Shown: one piece after another, positions 57,622-64,000 of the stretch
Layout of the letters: each line of letters begins with the position of its first letter
Position numbering within the stretch: position 1 is the stretch's first letter
Assembly: GCA_963524305.1 (NCBI GenBank)
Contig: CAURGH010000011.1
Span: 10,228-74,227, forward strand
Origin: JABCPH02 sp963524305
GTDB lineage: Bacteria > Fusobacteriota > Fusobacteriia > Fusobacteriales > Leptotrichiaceae
DNA length: 64,000 nt
Direction of reading: 5' to 3'
The notes under the pieces: generated by a model
Databases searched by the model: none
Told to the model about the DNA's origin: nothing
The model's input: the letters and a program-made list of their open reading frames with translations, nothing else
Made by a program: the position numbers and the translations under genes

Positions 57622-57788
57622 TTATGAATTTGTACGAAATTTTAAAATGTACACCATTGATTTTACTGACTTTGTGAGTATTGTATGCATATAAAGAATT
57701 ATCTTTTATGACAGTCAACTAATAGTTGACAGTCACTAAACTCAATAAAATCAGCAAATATTTTTTCAGAATCTGTACAAATTCATAA
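57622..57788. repeat. 14-bp inverted repeats around a 139-bp segment
   Basis: TTATGAATTTGTAC (57622-57635) recurs inverted at 57775-57788. Inside are a perfect GTCAACT/AGTTGAC hairpin (57714-57730, 3-nt loop) and a further imperfect inverted pair (about 57657-57680 with 57735-57757). The 57603-57826 gap holds no gene. It may be an invertible segment, a structured RNA, or a processing site between the recombinase and the next late gene. Confidence 0.6.
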
Positions 57789-57826
57789 GTTAGCACAGAA
57801 TTAAATTTGAAAGGAGAAATAAAAAA

Positions 57827-58561
57827 ATGGAAGGATTCAGAGTATATTTATACGATAAAAATAGGAATATAATAGGAATATTTTTAGCACCATCTCAAAA
57901 AAAATTTGAGGCTGATAAATTGAAATATTGTAGTGAATATAGAGAAGGGGAAAATTTTATATCCTACACAGAAATTAAAAATCCAGTCTTGGACAAAAAA
58001 ACTGGAGAACTTAGAGAAATGACTATTTCAGAACAAGTTCAAGCAGGAATATTAATTTTATCAGACGGACAATATTTAGAGGGTGAAGAAATAAAAACTG
58101 TTACAAAACCAAACGAGTGGAGTGTATGGGACAAGAATAGCAATGCTTGGAAAGTCGATAATGATTTGTTAAATACAAAACTAAAAGAATTAAGAACAAA
58201 AGCGTCAAAAGATTTAGTTGAAGCTAAATTAAACTTTTTAAATCAAGCACTTGAAATTGAAAAAGCTGGTAAAAAATACACTTTCGAGAACAATGAAGAA
58301 AATAGAAATAGATTAGCATTAAAATTTTCGTTGATGTCATTGTTAGAACAAGATAAGATTGAAAAAGTAAAAGTACAAAATGATAAAGGATTAGTTGAAT
58401 TTATCGAATTGAATCAAGCTGAATTAAAAGATTTAGCTAAAAAAATACAAGATATTATTGAGATTGCAGATGTAGCAGAACAAATGGCAGTGGTAGGAAT
58501 CAGTAGATACACTATTGATCAGATGTTAGAGTTAAATGTTAATGATTTTTTTCAAAATTAA
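57827..58561 (+). CDS. Tail fibre-associated protein (DUF4376-like region)
   Basis: A 244-residue protein. The N-terminal part (GFRVYLYDKNRNIIGIFLAPSQKKFEADKLKYC ... YTEIKNPVLDKKTGELREMT) is a small beta domain, the middle has NEWSVWDKNSNAWKVDNDLLNTKLKELRTKASKDLVEAKLNFLNQAL, a pattern found in phage tail-fibre assembly and DUF4376-type proteins, and the C-terminus is helical. It may be a fibre chaperone or accessory fibre. Good AAAGGAG site. Confidence 0.65.
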   Translation: MEGFRVYLYDKNRNIIGIFLAPSQKKFEADKLKYCSEYREGENFISYTEIKNPVLDKKTGELREMTISEQVQAGILILSDGQYLEGEEIKTVTKPNEWSVWDKNSNAWKVDNDLLNTKLKELRTKASKDLVEAKLNFLNQALEIEKAGKKYTFENNEENRNRLALKFSLMSLLEQDKIEKVKVQNDKGLVEFIELNQAELKDLAKKIQDIIEIADVAEQMAVVGISRYTIDQMLELNVNDFFQN

Positions 58562-58579
58562 TTAAAAGGAGTGATTTGA

Positions 58580-58705
58580 ATGAATATAGAAAAATTGATA
58601 TGCACACAAATAGAGATGGACGGTAAAAAATATAAAGTTGTTGGAGTAAAATTTGAAAAAGATAACGTAATATTGAATGTTGAAGAAATAAAGGAAGTGA
58701 TATAA
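58580..58705 (+). CDS. Small hypothetical protein (41 aa)
   Basis: ATG at 58580 follows AAAAGGAG; the frame ends at TAA 58703-58705, directly before the endolysin ATG. The product MNIEKLICTQIEMDGKKYKVVG... looks like a small beta protein. Tight spacing on both sides supports it. No family recognised. Confidence 0.6.
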   Translation: MNIEKLICTQIEMDGKKYKVVGVKFEKDNVILNVEEIKEVI

Positions 58706-59131
58706 ATGTACGTATTAAGTAAATTAAGTTTAAAAAGACTAGAAGGAGTTCATCCGAAACTTTCAGAATTGTTTAAGAGGGCTATATCCAGCAGTCCTCA
58801 TGACTTTATGATAGTACAGGGGTTAAGAACAGCAGAGTATCAAAAAGAGTTATATAGTCAAGGACGGACAAAACCTGGAAAAATTGTAACAAATTGTGAT
58901 GGGTATAAACATAAGTCAAATCACCAAGCTAAAAGTGACGGATATGGACATGCTGTAGACTTTGCAATTTATGATCCATCAATTCCAGGAAATATTGATT
59001 GGGATAACAATAAAAAATATAAAGAAGTTGCTGAGCATTTAAAAAAGATTGCAGAAGAAATGAAAATAAATATTGATTGGGGTGGAGATTGGAGAAAATT
59101 CAAGGACTATCCACACATTGAATTGAAGTAA
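58706..59131 (+). CDS. Endolysin, M15-family peptidase
   Basis: A 141-residue L-Ala-D-Glu/D-Ala-D-Ala type M15 metallopeptidase (Ply500/VanY-like). MIVQGLRTAEYQKELYSQGRT precedes the zinc ligands in HQAKSDGYGHAVDFAIYD (His and Asp) and the C-terminal DYPHIELK (His). It cleaves peptidoglycan stem peptides at lysis. No signal peptide is seen, so export depends on a holin, and candidates follow. It starts directly after the stop of the small upstream gene. Confidence 0.92.
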   Translation: MYVLSKLSLKRLEGVHPKLSELFKRAISSSPHDFMIVQGLRTAEYQKELYSQGRTKPGKIVTNCDGYKHKSNHQAKSDGYGHAVDFAIYDPSIPGNIDWDNNKKYKEVAEHLKKIAEEMKINIDWGGDWRKFKDYPHIELK

Positions 59132-59163
59132 AAAAAAAAAAACAAGAAAAAGGATAGATAAAA

Positions 59164-59352
59164 ATGAACGATTATAAATCAAGATTAAGAAAAGAATTGG
59201 AAGATTTGAATTTTAAAATTGAAAAATTAAATAACTTCATTGAAAAAAATGATATTTTTAAAACAATGGATTTGGAAGAACAAAAATTGTTGAAAGAGCA
59301 AAGAGGAATAATGAATAAATATGCAAATATTTTAAGAAAAAGAATAAAATAG
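59164..59352 (+). CDS. Small coiled-coil phage protein (crAss001_48-like)
   Basis: A 62-residue helical protein, MNDYKSRLRKELEDLNFKIEKLNNFI ... LLKEQRGIMNKYANILRKRI. The pattern of a first helix with ExxxLxxKIxKLxxFI and a second with LLxxQxxxMxxYxxILxxRI is common to a widespread small phage protein family of unknown role (crAss001_48-related). It lies in the lysis region. Confidence 0.7.
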   Translation: MNDYKSRLRKELEDLNFKIEKLNNFIEKNDIFKTMDLEEQKLLKEQRGIMNKYANILRKRIK

Positions 59353-59364
59353 GAGATGATAAAA

Positions 59365-59682
59365 ATGGATAAACAGTTACAAGTAATTTTAATAGGAATG
59401 CTGGTAGATTTTACCAGAAAAGAAGTACTAGAAAAGGAAATAATTTTTGGAGCTAAAAAAGGAATAGAAAAACTGGAAGCTGTTAAGAATAACTTTTTTG
59501 GGAAGTTTAAGGATTTTATAAAAAAAGCGCAAGAGATAAACAATCCATATATTCCTGATGACATTGAGAGATTTACTGAGGATTTATTACTAAAGGGTGC
59601 TGAAACACTTGAAAAAACTGTAAATGTAGATGAAATAATACATAAAATACTTGGAGAAGAAAAAACAGCGATAGGAATATAA
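59365..59682 (+). CDS. Hypothetical lysis-region protein
   Basis: A 105-residue amphipathic protein (MDKQLQVILIGMLVDFTRKEVLEKEIIFGAKKGIEKLEAVKNNFFGKFKDFIKKAQ) with a modest hydrophobic N-terminus. It may be a membrane-associated lysis accessory or a minor structural protein; no family recognised. The ATG at 59365, 9 nt after TAGGAG, is preferred to ATG 59356, which touches the ribosome site. Confidence 0.6.
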   Translation: MDKQLQVILIGMLVDFTRKEVLEKEIIFGAKKGIEKLEAVKNNFFGKFKDFIKKAQEINNPYIPDDIERFTEDLLLKGAETLEKTVNVDEIIHKILGEEKTAIGI

Positions 59683-59694
59683 GGAGCATAATCA

Positions 59695-60066
59695 ATGATA
59701 GAGGATTTAAAGGTAATAATAGACAATCATGGACTTTTTCTGATATTGTTTTTCAGCGGGGTATTGTTTGGCGTGGTTGCCCAGAAAATGATAGATAACC
59801 AACCAGTAAAACCGTACATTAAGCGTATAGCTGTTGCTGGAATGACAATGGCTATTGCTCTATCTCTTAACAAAGTGGTGGGGCATTTCAATGCTGGTTT
59901 TCTATATCCTTGGAGTCCTGTGCTGGGATTTTTTGGGGAAGCTGTAATGGAAACGATCAATCAGAAAAGATACGGAATCAGCAAAGGATTTTTGGAACTA
60001 ATGCTAGAAAAGTTCGGATTTGTCAAGAAGAAGGATGATAAAGATGAAAATATATCACAGAAGTAG
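59695..60066 (+). CDS. Holin-like membrane protein
   Basis: A 123-residue protein with membrane segments GLFLILFFSGVLFGVVAQKM, IAVAGMTMAIALSLNKVVG and a weakly hydrophobic FLYPWSPVLGFFGEAVMETI, then a charged, lysine-rich cytoplasmic tail (KKKDDKDENISQK). Size, topology and position after the endolysin fit a class I or II holin. AAGGAG precedes the ATG. Confidence 0.75.
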   Translation: MIEDLKVIIDNHGLFLILFFSGVLFGVVAQKMIDNQPVKPYIKRIAVAGMTMAIALSLNKVVGHFNAGFLYPWSPVLGFFGEAVMETINQKRYGISKGFLELMLEKFGFVKKKDDKDENISQK

Positions 60067-60367
60067 GAAGTTTGCAATCGTAATGTTTGCATTGATATTT
60101 TTAAATTCAGCAATCACGCTAAAATTAAGAGGTTATCAAAGAAGACAAAATCTAAATTTATTACGGAACGAGTTGAAGAGTGAAAGCAAAAAAGAAATAT
60201 TTGATTCAATAGAAGAAAAATCGAAAATGGAAGATTTAATACTTCTAATAAGTACAAACTTTGTCGCTTTAATGATAACTGTTGGATTCGACAGATTCGG
60301 AGTATTTGAAGAAAGTGATGAAACTATAAAGAAAAATAAGAAAAAACTTGTGGAATTGTTTTTGTAA
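60044..60367 (+). CDS. Second small membrane protein of the lysis cassette
   Basis: A 107-residue protein with an N-terminal helix (KFAIVMFALIFLNSAITL), a charged coiled middle and a C-terminal hydrophobic helix (LILLISTNFVALMITVGF). The ATG at 60044 lies 9 nt after GAAGAAGGA and overlaps the holin gene by 23 bp. It could be an antiholin or spanin-like protein; the topology with two helices flanking a coiled coil is suggestive only. Confidence 0.6.
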   Translation: MKIYHRSRKFAIVMFALIFLNSAITLKLRGYQRRQNLNLLRNELKSESKKEIFDSIEEKSKMEDLILLISTNFVALMITVGFDRFGVFEESDETIKKNKKKLVELFL

Positions 60368-60416
60368 ATTTTAGGGTAAAAAAATGAAGAATTTTAAGAA
60401 AAAATAGAATTATTTA

Positions 60417-60476
60417 ACACTATATATTGTGGTAAAAGTATATCAGAAAAGCACAATATATAGTGTAATTTTTTTT
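60417..60476 (+). terminator. Terminator at the end of the late operon
   Basis: A perfect 15-bp stem, ACACTATATATTGTG (60417-60431) with its complement at 60452-60466, and a run of eight T residues. It closes the late operon 50 bp after the last lysis gene. Confidence 0.9.
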
Positions 60477-60543
60477 ATATGTTCATGAAAATTTTATTGT
60501 AAACTTCAGGATATTAGTCATAAAAAATTTTAAAATTTCATAG

Positions 60544-60563
60544 GTAGTATACAGGTAATATAC
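60544..60563 (+). repeat. Right integrase arm-type site
   Basis: GTAGTATACAGGTAATATAC, 18 of 20 bases shared with 15466-15485, same orientation. The flanking AAATTTTCA-like bases are also similar. Confidence 0.6.
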
Positions 60564-60642
60564 AAAATAACTAAAATAAATTTTTGAATTGGCTCGGAAG
60601 TAACTAAATTCGGGATGTAATAAATTTAAAAATTTCCAATTG

Positions 60643-60661
60643 ACATATTTTCTATAAAAAT
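60643..60661 (+). repeat. attR core (19-bp direct repeat)
   Basis: ACATATTTTCTATAAAAAT, identical to attL at 15304-15322. Host sequence leading to the DUF4352-like gene resumes after it. Confidence 0.85.
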
Positions 60662-60720
60662 AATATAGAAAAATCTTTAATACTTTATATGTTTTTGAAA
60701 CATATTTTAAGAAAATTATA

Positions 60721-61323
60721 TTATTGTAAGTTAACAGAAATTATCTCTTTATTTTCACTAGTTTTAGATGAAATATTTGTTCCTAAAGTTATTTTCAAAT
60801 TTTTTGAATTAGCAACTGCTGCAGGAATATCGAAAAATACTAGCTTTTTCACTTGTTGGCCAGGATTAATTGCATCAATAAACAAGCTGTTTTTTATAAG
60901 TAGAGTTACAGGTGAAAACGATTGTGTGCTAGAGGCATTCAAAATAAAGCTACTAGAATTAAGATTTAAAGGCTCTTTTGTAAGATTTTTTACATTCACA
61001 TATAAAATCAAAAATTTATTTCCTTCGGCACTAGGTTTGCTTTCAAAATATCCAGTTTCATCCATTAACTTATCTTTTACTTGTTTTCCTTCGATTATAA
61101 TTTCGGCAACTTCGGTAGTTATTTTTTCTCCCGTTTTAAAGGTTTTAAATGATGCTTTTTTAGCATCTGAATTTGAAATACTAGATGTAGAAACTTTTTG
61201 AACAGTGGTTTTTCTTCCGCCAAAAATACTCCATAAAACGCCTAATATGATAGCAACAATTAAAACCCCCGTTCCCCATTTTTTATAGTCCTTTTTTTCA
61301 GTAATATTCATATTATCTTCCAT
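60721..61323 (-). CDS. DUF4352-like exported protein
   Basis: A 200-residue protein with a short cytoplasmic N-terminus, one membrane helix (about residues 16-34, WGTGVLIVAIILGVLWSIFG) and an exported immunoglobulin-like domain of the DUF4352 type: GYFESKPSAEGNKFLILYVNVKNLTKEPLNLNSSSFILNASSTQSFSPV and INPGQQVKKLVFFDIPAAVANSKNLKITLG. Function unknown; such domains are common in lipoproteins and immunoprotective proteins. It is the first gene to the right of attR, so before integration it lay next to rlmN. Confidence 0.75.
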   Translation of the reverse strand: MEDNMNITEKKDYKKWGTGVLIVAIILGVLWSIFGGRKTTVQKVSTSSISNSDAKKASFKTFKTGEKITTEVAEIIIEGKQVKDKLMDETGYFESKPSAEGNKFLILYVNVKNLTKEPLNLNSSSFILNASSTQSFSPVTLLIKNSLFIDAINPGQQVKKLVFFDIPAAVANSKNLKITLGTNISSKTSENKEIISVNLQ

Positions 61324-61467
61324 ATTTATCCTCTTCCTTTCTTTAATTCCTTATTTCATTTATTATATCATATTTCGATAACTAATAATATTTTTTTATT
61401 TGAGAATATGATTAAATTAATATCTTTTTAAAATCAAAAATTCAAAAATTATTTTTGAGGGAAATTC

Positions 61468-61496
61468 TTGACTTTATCATAAGTTTAGTATATACT
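61468..61496 (+). promoter_or_regulatory. Promoter of pdxK
   Basis: TTGACT (61468-61473), 17 bp, TATACT (61491-61496), about 57 bp upstream of the pdxK start. Confidence 0.75.
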
Positions 61497-61553
61497 TATA
61501 AACAAGGAAATTATTTAGAATTTTTAATACCATATTTTGAGGAGGTAATCGAT

Positions 61554-62360
61554 ATGTCAAATTTAAAAAAAGTAGTTACAATTGCAGGATCAGATACAAG
61601 TGGAGGAGCTGGTATTCAAGCTGATTTGAAAACGTTCCAAGAAAGAGGTGTTTATGGAATGAACATAATCACAGTTCTTGTTACAATGGATCCAAAAGAT
61701 TGGTCGCATAAAGTATTTCCAGTTGATATGAATACTATTAAGGAACAAGCAAATACAGTTTTCAATGCAATTGGAGTAGATGCAGTAAAAACAGGGATGT
61801 TACCAACAGTAGAAATTATCAATTATGCAGGAGAATTAATTAAAGATTTAAAAAATATTCCAATTGTAATTGATCCGGTTATGGTTTGTAAAGGTGTAAA
61901 AGAAGCTCTTTTCCCTGAAAATACAATTGCTATGAGAAAAGCATTGCTTCCAAATGCAACACTTACGACACCAAATTTATTTGAAGCTGCACAATTAGCA
62001 GACGTTGAACCAATAACAAATTTAGATGATTTAAAAGAAGCTGCTAAAAAAATATATGACTTTGGGGTAAAAAATGTTGTAATTAAAGGTGGTAAATCAT
62101 TTAGTAAAAATTCTGCAATAGATGTTTTGTATGATGGATCAAATTTTGATGTAATAGAAACTGAAAAAATTGATACACCTTACACTCATGGAGCTGGATG
62201 TTCATTTGCAGCGTGTATGACTGCTGAATTAGCTAAGGGTGCTACAGTGAAAGAGGCTTTGGAAACTACAAAAACATTGATTACAGAAGCATTAAGACAA
62301 TCATTTAAATTGGGTGAATTTGTAGGTCCTTTAAATCATAAAGCATTTGCTTTGAAATAA
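61554..62360 (+). CDS. pdxK: Pyridoxine/pyridoxal kinase of the ThiD-like type
   Basis: A 268-residue ribokinase-superfamily kinase. VVTIAGSDTSGGAGIQADLKTFQERGVYGMNIITVLVTMDPKDWSHKVFPVDM matches the ThiD-like PdxK of Firmicutes, with the KDWSH insert distinguishing it from ordinary HMP kinase; VIDPVMVCKG, LTTPNLFEAAQL, NVVIKGGKS and the anion-hole/catalytic TPYTHGAGCSFAACM follow. It phosphorylates B6 vitamers, perhaps also HMP. The ATG at 61554 has GAGGAGG 7 nt upstream; an earlier in-frame start at 61455 would lie before the promoter. A terminator follows. Confidence 0.88.
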   Translation: MSNLKKVVTIAGSDTSGGAGIQADLKTFQERGVYGMNIITVLVTMDPKDWSHKVFPVDMNTIKEQANTVFNAIGVDAVKTGMLPTVEIINYAGELIKDLKNIPIVIDPVMVCKGVKEALFPENTIAMRKALLPNATLTTPNLFEAAQLADVEPITNLDDLKEAAKKIYDFGVKNVVIKGGKSFSKNSAIDVLYDGSNFDVIETEKIDTPYTHGAGCSFAACMTAELAKGATVKEALETTKTLITEALRQSFKLGEFVGPLNHKAFALK

Positions 62361-62469
62361 TTTTTAAGAATTTTATTAATTAAGCTAGAACATTTGTGAT
62401 TTTACATGATTTAAGCCATGAGAGATTTAGTTTGAGAATGGGATAGATATAAAAAATAGAGATAAATAG

Positions 62470-62532
62470 AAAAATTCGATAAATCTAAAAAATTTAAACT
62501 TAAATTATTTTTTAGAATGTCGAATTTTTTTT
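62470..62532 (+). terminator. Terminator-like hairpin downstream of pdxK
   Basis: AAAAATTCGA (62470-62479) pairs with TCGAATTTTT (62520-62529), with an inner TAAAAAAT/ATTTTTTA pairing, and T residues continue on the plus strand. The long AT-rich stem also places A/T tracts on the other strand, so it may serve the leftward Rep remnant too. Confidence 0.7.
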
Positions 62533-62542
62533 ATGAATTTTG

Positions 62543-62668
62543 TTAAAAAGATACAAAATTTTTCAATTTATGAAAAAATGTTATTAACAAATTCAATTCT
62601 TCTGAAGAAAAATTTCTCAATGCTTGATTATTAAAATCATTATTATACTTTACAATTTCATTTCCCAT
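62543..62668 (-). pseudogene. Truncated Rep_3-type plasmid replication initiator
   Basis: On the minus strand ATG at 62668 follows a perfect AAGGAGG and encodes MGNEIVKYNNDFNNQALRNFSSEELNLLITFFHKLKNFVSF before a stop at 62543-62545. The NEIVKYNNDxNxxxLRxFxxEExNLL start is the N-terminus of Rep_3 (RepB/Initiator) replication proteins, which are normally about 220-350 residues. Only the first wing of the first winged helix is left. Three 17-bp iteron-like repeats lie upstream, as expected for a rep gene. Confidence 0.6.
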
Positions 62669-62719
62669 TTAAAAATCCTCCTTACATTATTATATCATAT
62701 TAAAAACTACAAAACAATA

Positions 62720-62847
62720 AAAATGTAGTCTTTAATCTCCCAAAATGTAGTCTTTAATAGTTAAAGAATATAGTATTTATGCGCTATTGCATTGCGAGGA
62801 CCTAAAATATTTTATTAAAAGAGTTTTTATATTAAAGACTACATTTT
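62720..62847. repeat. 17-bp iteron-like repeats (two direct, one inverted)
   Basis: AAAATGTAGTCTTTAAT at 62720-62736 and 62742-62758, and its exact complement at 62831-62847. They lie upstream of the truncated Rep gene, in the position of origin iterons. Confidence 0.75.
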
Positions 62848-63124
62848 AAATATATTGTTGTTTTTAATATAAAAAACAAAATTTTTTTATTATTAAAATT
62901 TTATTTTATGATATGAAAATCATAGAAATAATATTTTGAATTCTCCTAACTTTTATATCAAATAAAAACTATTTTTGATTGAATATACTTTTTTTAGCTA
63001 ATTATAGAATACACTTAAAAATAAAAAAATATTTAGCTAAAAAACTTCGAATAAAACAAAAAATATTAATACAAAATCACAATAAAATTTCTAGTTTATT
63101 TCTATCGTTTATGATAAAATAATC

Positions 63125-63199
63125 ATAACTCGTGATATATTTTACTTTATTAATGTTTTCAAAATATTTAACATTCTACAAGAATTTATCATGAGTTAT
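63125..63199 (+). promoter_or_regulatory. Inverted repeat in the leader of the VgrG-like gene
   Basis: ATAACTCGTGATA (63125-63137) and TATCATGAGTTAT (63187-63199) pair at 12 of 13 positions, and an inner AATGTT/AACATT pair nests within. It lies 40-110 bp before the start codon; an operator or mRNA structure are both possible. Confidence 0.5.
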
Positions 63200-63237
63200 A
63201 TTTTATTTATTAAATTTATAAAAGGAGCAATGTCAAA

Positions 63238-64000
63238 ATGGAGAATAATTTAAATAATCAAAAGCCAGTTGAATTTTTTTCAGCTGAAAGAATAAAGATA
63301 GAAATAGATGGACAACAAATACTTTGGAGAGATATGAACCTTGAAATAAATTCAATAATAGGGGAACATACAATTGGGAAAATAAAATATATGGCATCAC
63401 CGAACCAGTTAAGTTTATACGATGCTCTGATAGATAAAAAAGGCGACAAGACAATAGTAGTTACAGGAAGAAGTAACATATCAGATGGAGCAGGAAATGC
63501 TACAGATAAAATATTTTTAAATGGAGTAATAAGTAAACTTAGGATAAAGGAAACAAAGGCGGGAGCATTGGCAGTTGAATTAGTATGCAGTTCAAAGAGC
63601 ATACTTCTTGACAGAATACCAAGATACCGTTCATTTCAGGATCCAGCACTTACGTACACAGATATAGCACAGGAAGTGAATAAAAATTATAATGATGGAG
63701 AAACGTTGGTAAATGTAGGGGAAGATATGAAAGAAGTCCCAAGAATGACAATCCAGTATAATGAAACAGACTGGGAATATTTAAAGAGAATAGCTTCATA
63801 TACAGGACAGCCATTGATGGCAAATTCAAATAAAGTTTTAGTAGGATTTTTCAAAAACATGCCGGCACAGACACCAAACTTGGCATATTCATATTTTGGG
63901 AAGGAAACAGAAGCTGAAAGAACGTATTACAGGGTAGAAGGAACGGAAGTGTATTCAGTATCAACGCCAATAAAATTAAAAATTAGAAACAGAGTATCAG
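63238..64000 (+). CDS. VgrG/Pvc8-like contractile injection system spike protein (partial)
   Basis: Open from ATG 63238 (GGAG 11 nt upstream) to the window end, 254 codons so far. PVEFFSAERIKIEIDGQQILWRDMNLEINSIIGEHTIGKIKYMASPNQLSLYDALIDKKGDKTIVV, then KIFLNGVISKLRIKETKAGALAVELVCSSKSILLDRIPRYRSFQDPALTYTDIAQEVNKNY and MTIQYNETDWEYLKRIASYTGQPL match the N-terminal gp27-like domain of VgrG/Pvc8 spike and phage late-control D proteins. It is outside the prophage and probably opens a separate locus delivering effectors or an R-type particle. The C-terminal spike and any cargo lie beyond the window. Confidence 0.78.
   Translation, partial: MENNLNNQKPVEFFSAERIKIEIDGQQILWRDMNLEINSIIGEHTIGKIKYMASPNQLSLYDALIDKKGDKTIVVTGRSNISDGAGNATDKIFLNGVISKLRIKETKAGALAVELVCSSKSILLDRIPRYRSFQDPALTYTDIAQEVNKNYNDGETLVNVGEDMKEVPRMTIQYNETDWEYLKRIASYTGQPLMANSNKVLVGFFKNMPAQTPNLAYSYFGKETEAERTYYRVEGTEVYSVSTPIKLKIRNRVS

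Larger units (their letters stand above)
15304..60661. mobile_element. Complete temperate prophage with Mu-like head and contractile PBSX-like tail (~45.4 kb)
   Basis: Bounded by a 19-bp direct repeat (15304-15322 and 60643-60661) and carrying every expected module: integrase, immunity region, antirepressor, replication genes, small and large terminase, portal, protease/scaffold, capsid, sheath, tube, tape measure, baseplate, fibre, endolysin and holin-like proteins. Host genes flank both sides. No obvious inactivating lesion was seen in the structural genes. The head genes are of Mu-type families, but packaging and integration (tyrosine integrase, defined att) are not Mu-like transposition. 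Confidence 0.92.
60368..60720. other. Prophage right end: terminator, arm site, attR
   Basis: This 353-bp gap holds no gene. It contains the phage-end terminator (60417-60476), the right arm-type repeat (60544-60563) and the attR core (60643-60661). TTGACA at 60640-60645 lies across the attR core but lacks a good -10 at the right distance. Confidence 0.8.
62669..63237. other. Non-coding region with plasmid-type iterons and a leader hairpin
   Basis: This 569-bp stretch has no gene that I can support. It holds three identical 17-bp repeats (62720-62847) next to the Rep remnant, then about 270 bp of plain AT-rich DNA, then a 13-bp inverted repeat (63125-63199) just upstream of the VgrG-like gene. 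Confidence 0.65.

Noticed and set aside
60640..60668. Promoter across attR (TTGACA at 60640)
   Set aside because: The -10 region at 15-17 bp (TAATAT or ATATAG) is poor and no rightward gene follows; the next gene is leftward.
1..64000. CRISPR array or Cas genes (expected as a possibility in Leptotrichia)
   Set aside because: No regularly spaced repeat array and no cas gene was found; AbiF has one R-x4-H motif and is far smaller than Cas13.
1..64000. tRNA or rRNA genes, especially at the prophage att site
   Set aside because: No cloverleaf or conserved T-loop sequence was seen at either att core or elsewhere.

Overview
The window is an AT-rich (roughly 30% G+C by eye) chromosomal stretch. 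I read it as a Gram-negative Fusobacteriota member of the Leptotrichia type. The left flank has a lipid A operon (lpxC, fabZ, lpxA, lpxI, lpxB) next to phospholipid genes (plsY, gpsA), and Shine-Dalgarno sites are strong and AGGAGG-like. The genus is inferred from base composition and gene style, not proven.

Layout. (1) 1-15231 is host chromosome: a lysine-rich C-terminus of an unidentified gene, pcrA, the lpx operon, a MATE transporter, plsY, gpsA, a short sigma-70 factor and dnaN. A bidirectional terminator follows, then convergent mrcA and rlmN. (2) About 15304-60661 is one complete-looking, roughly 45 kb temperate prophage. It is bounded by a 19-bp direct repeat (attL/attR) and by a 20-bp integrase-arm-like repeat just inside each end. 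(3) 60662-64000 is host or accessory DNA: a DUF4352-like protein, pdxK, a remnant plasmid replicon (truncated Rep_3 plus 17-bp iterons), and the start of a VgrG-like injection-system spike gene.

Prophage organisation. A leftward arm carries the integrase, an AbiF-type HEPN protein preceded by a probable small structured RNA, accessory genes with three copies of a 26-bp palindrome, ImmA, and the repressor. A divergent promoter/operator region drives the rightward early genes: a Cro-like protein, an antirepressor, small HTH proteins, a second beta clamp related to the host dnaN in this window, DUF2800, an SSB-like DUF2815 protein, a family-A DNA polymerase, a VapE-like primase-helicase, VRR-NUC, an SNF2 helicase, a MazG-like protein and an ArpU-like late regulator. 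A consensus late promoter with three upstream direct repeats follows. The late genes are terS/terL, a portal-MuF protein fused to an ADP-ribosyltransferase domain, a Mu-like head module, a PBSX-like contractile tail and baseplate, the tail fibre, and lysis genes.

Three systems stand out. First, a compact shufflon at the tail-fibre gene: one expressed and three inverted silent C-terminal cassettes, each starting at a shared TAGAAAATTTGTTC-like site encoding LENLF, next to a tyrosine recombinase. Second, a portal-MuF-ART fusion that looks like a phage-borne polymorphic toxin with one or two small candidate immunity genes. Third, the AbiF HEPN protein with an upstream promoter, structured small RNA and T-tract. 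Other points are a probable -1 frameshift in the tail chaperone, an internal scaffold start in the protease gene, a baseplate hub split by lysine-rich sequence, and an iteron-bearing candidate replication origin with a (CG)5 tract.
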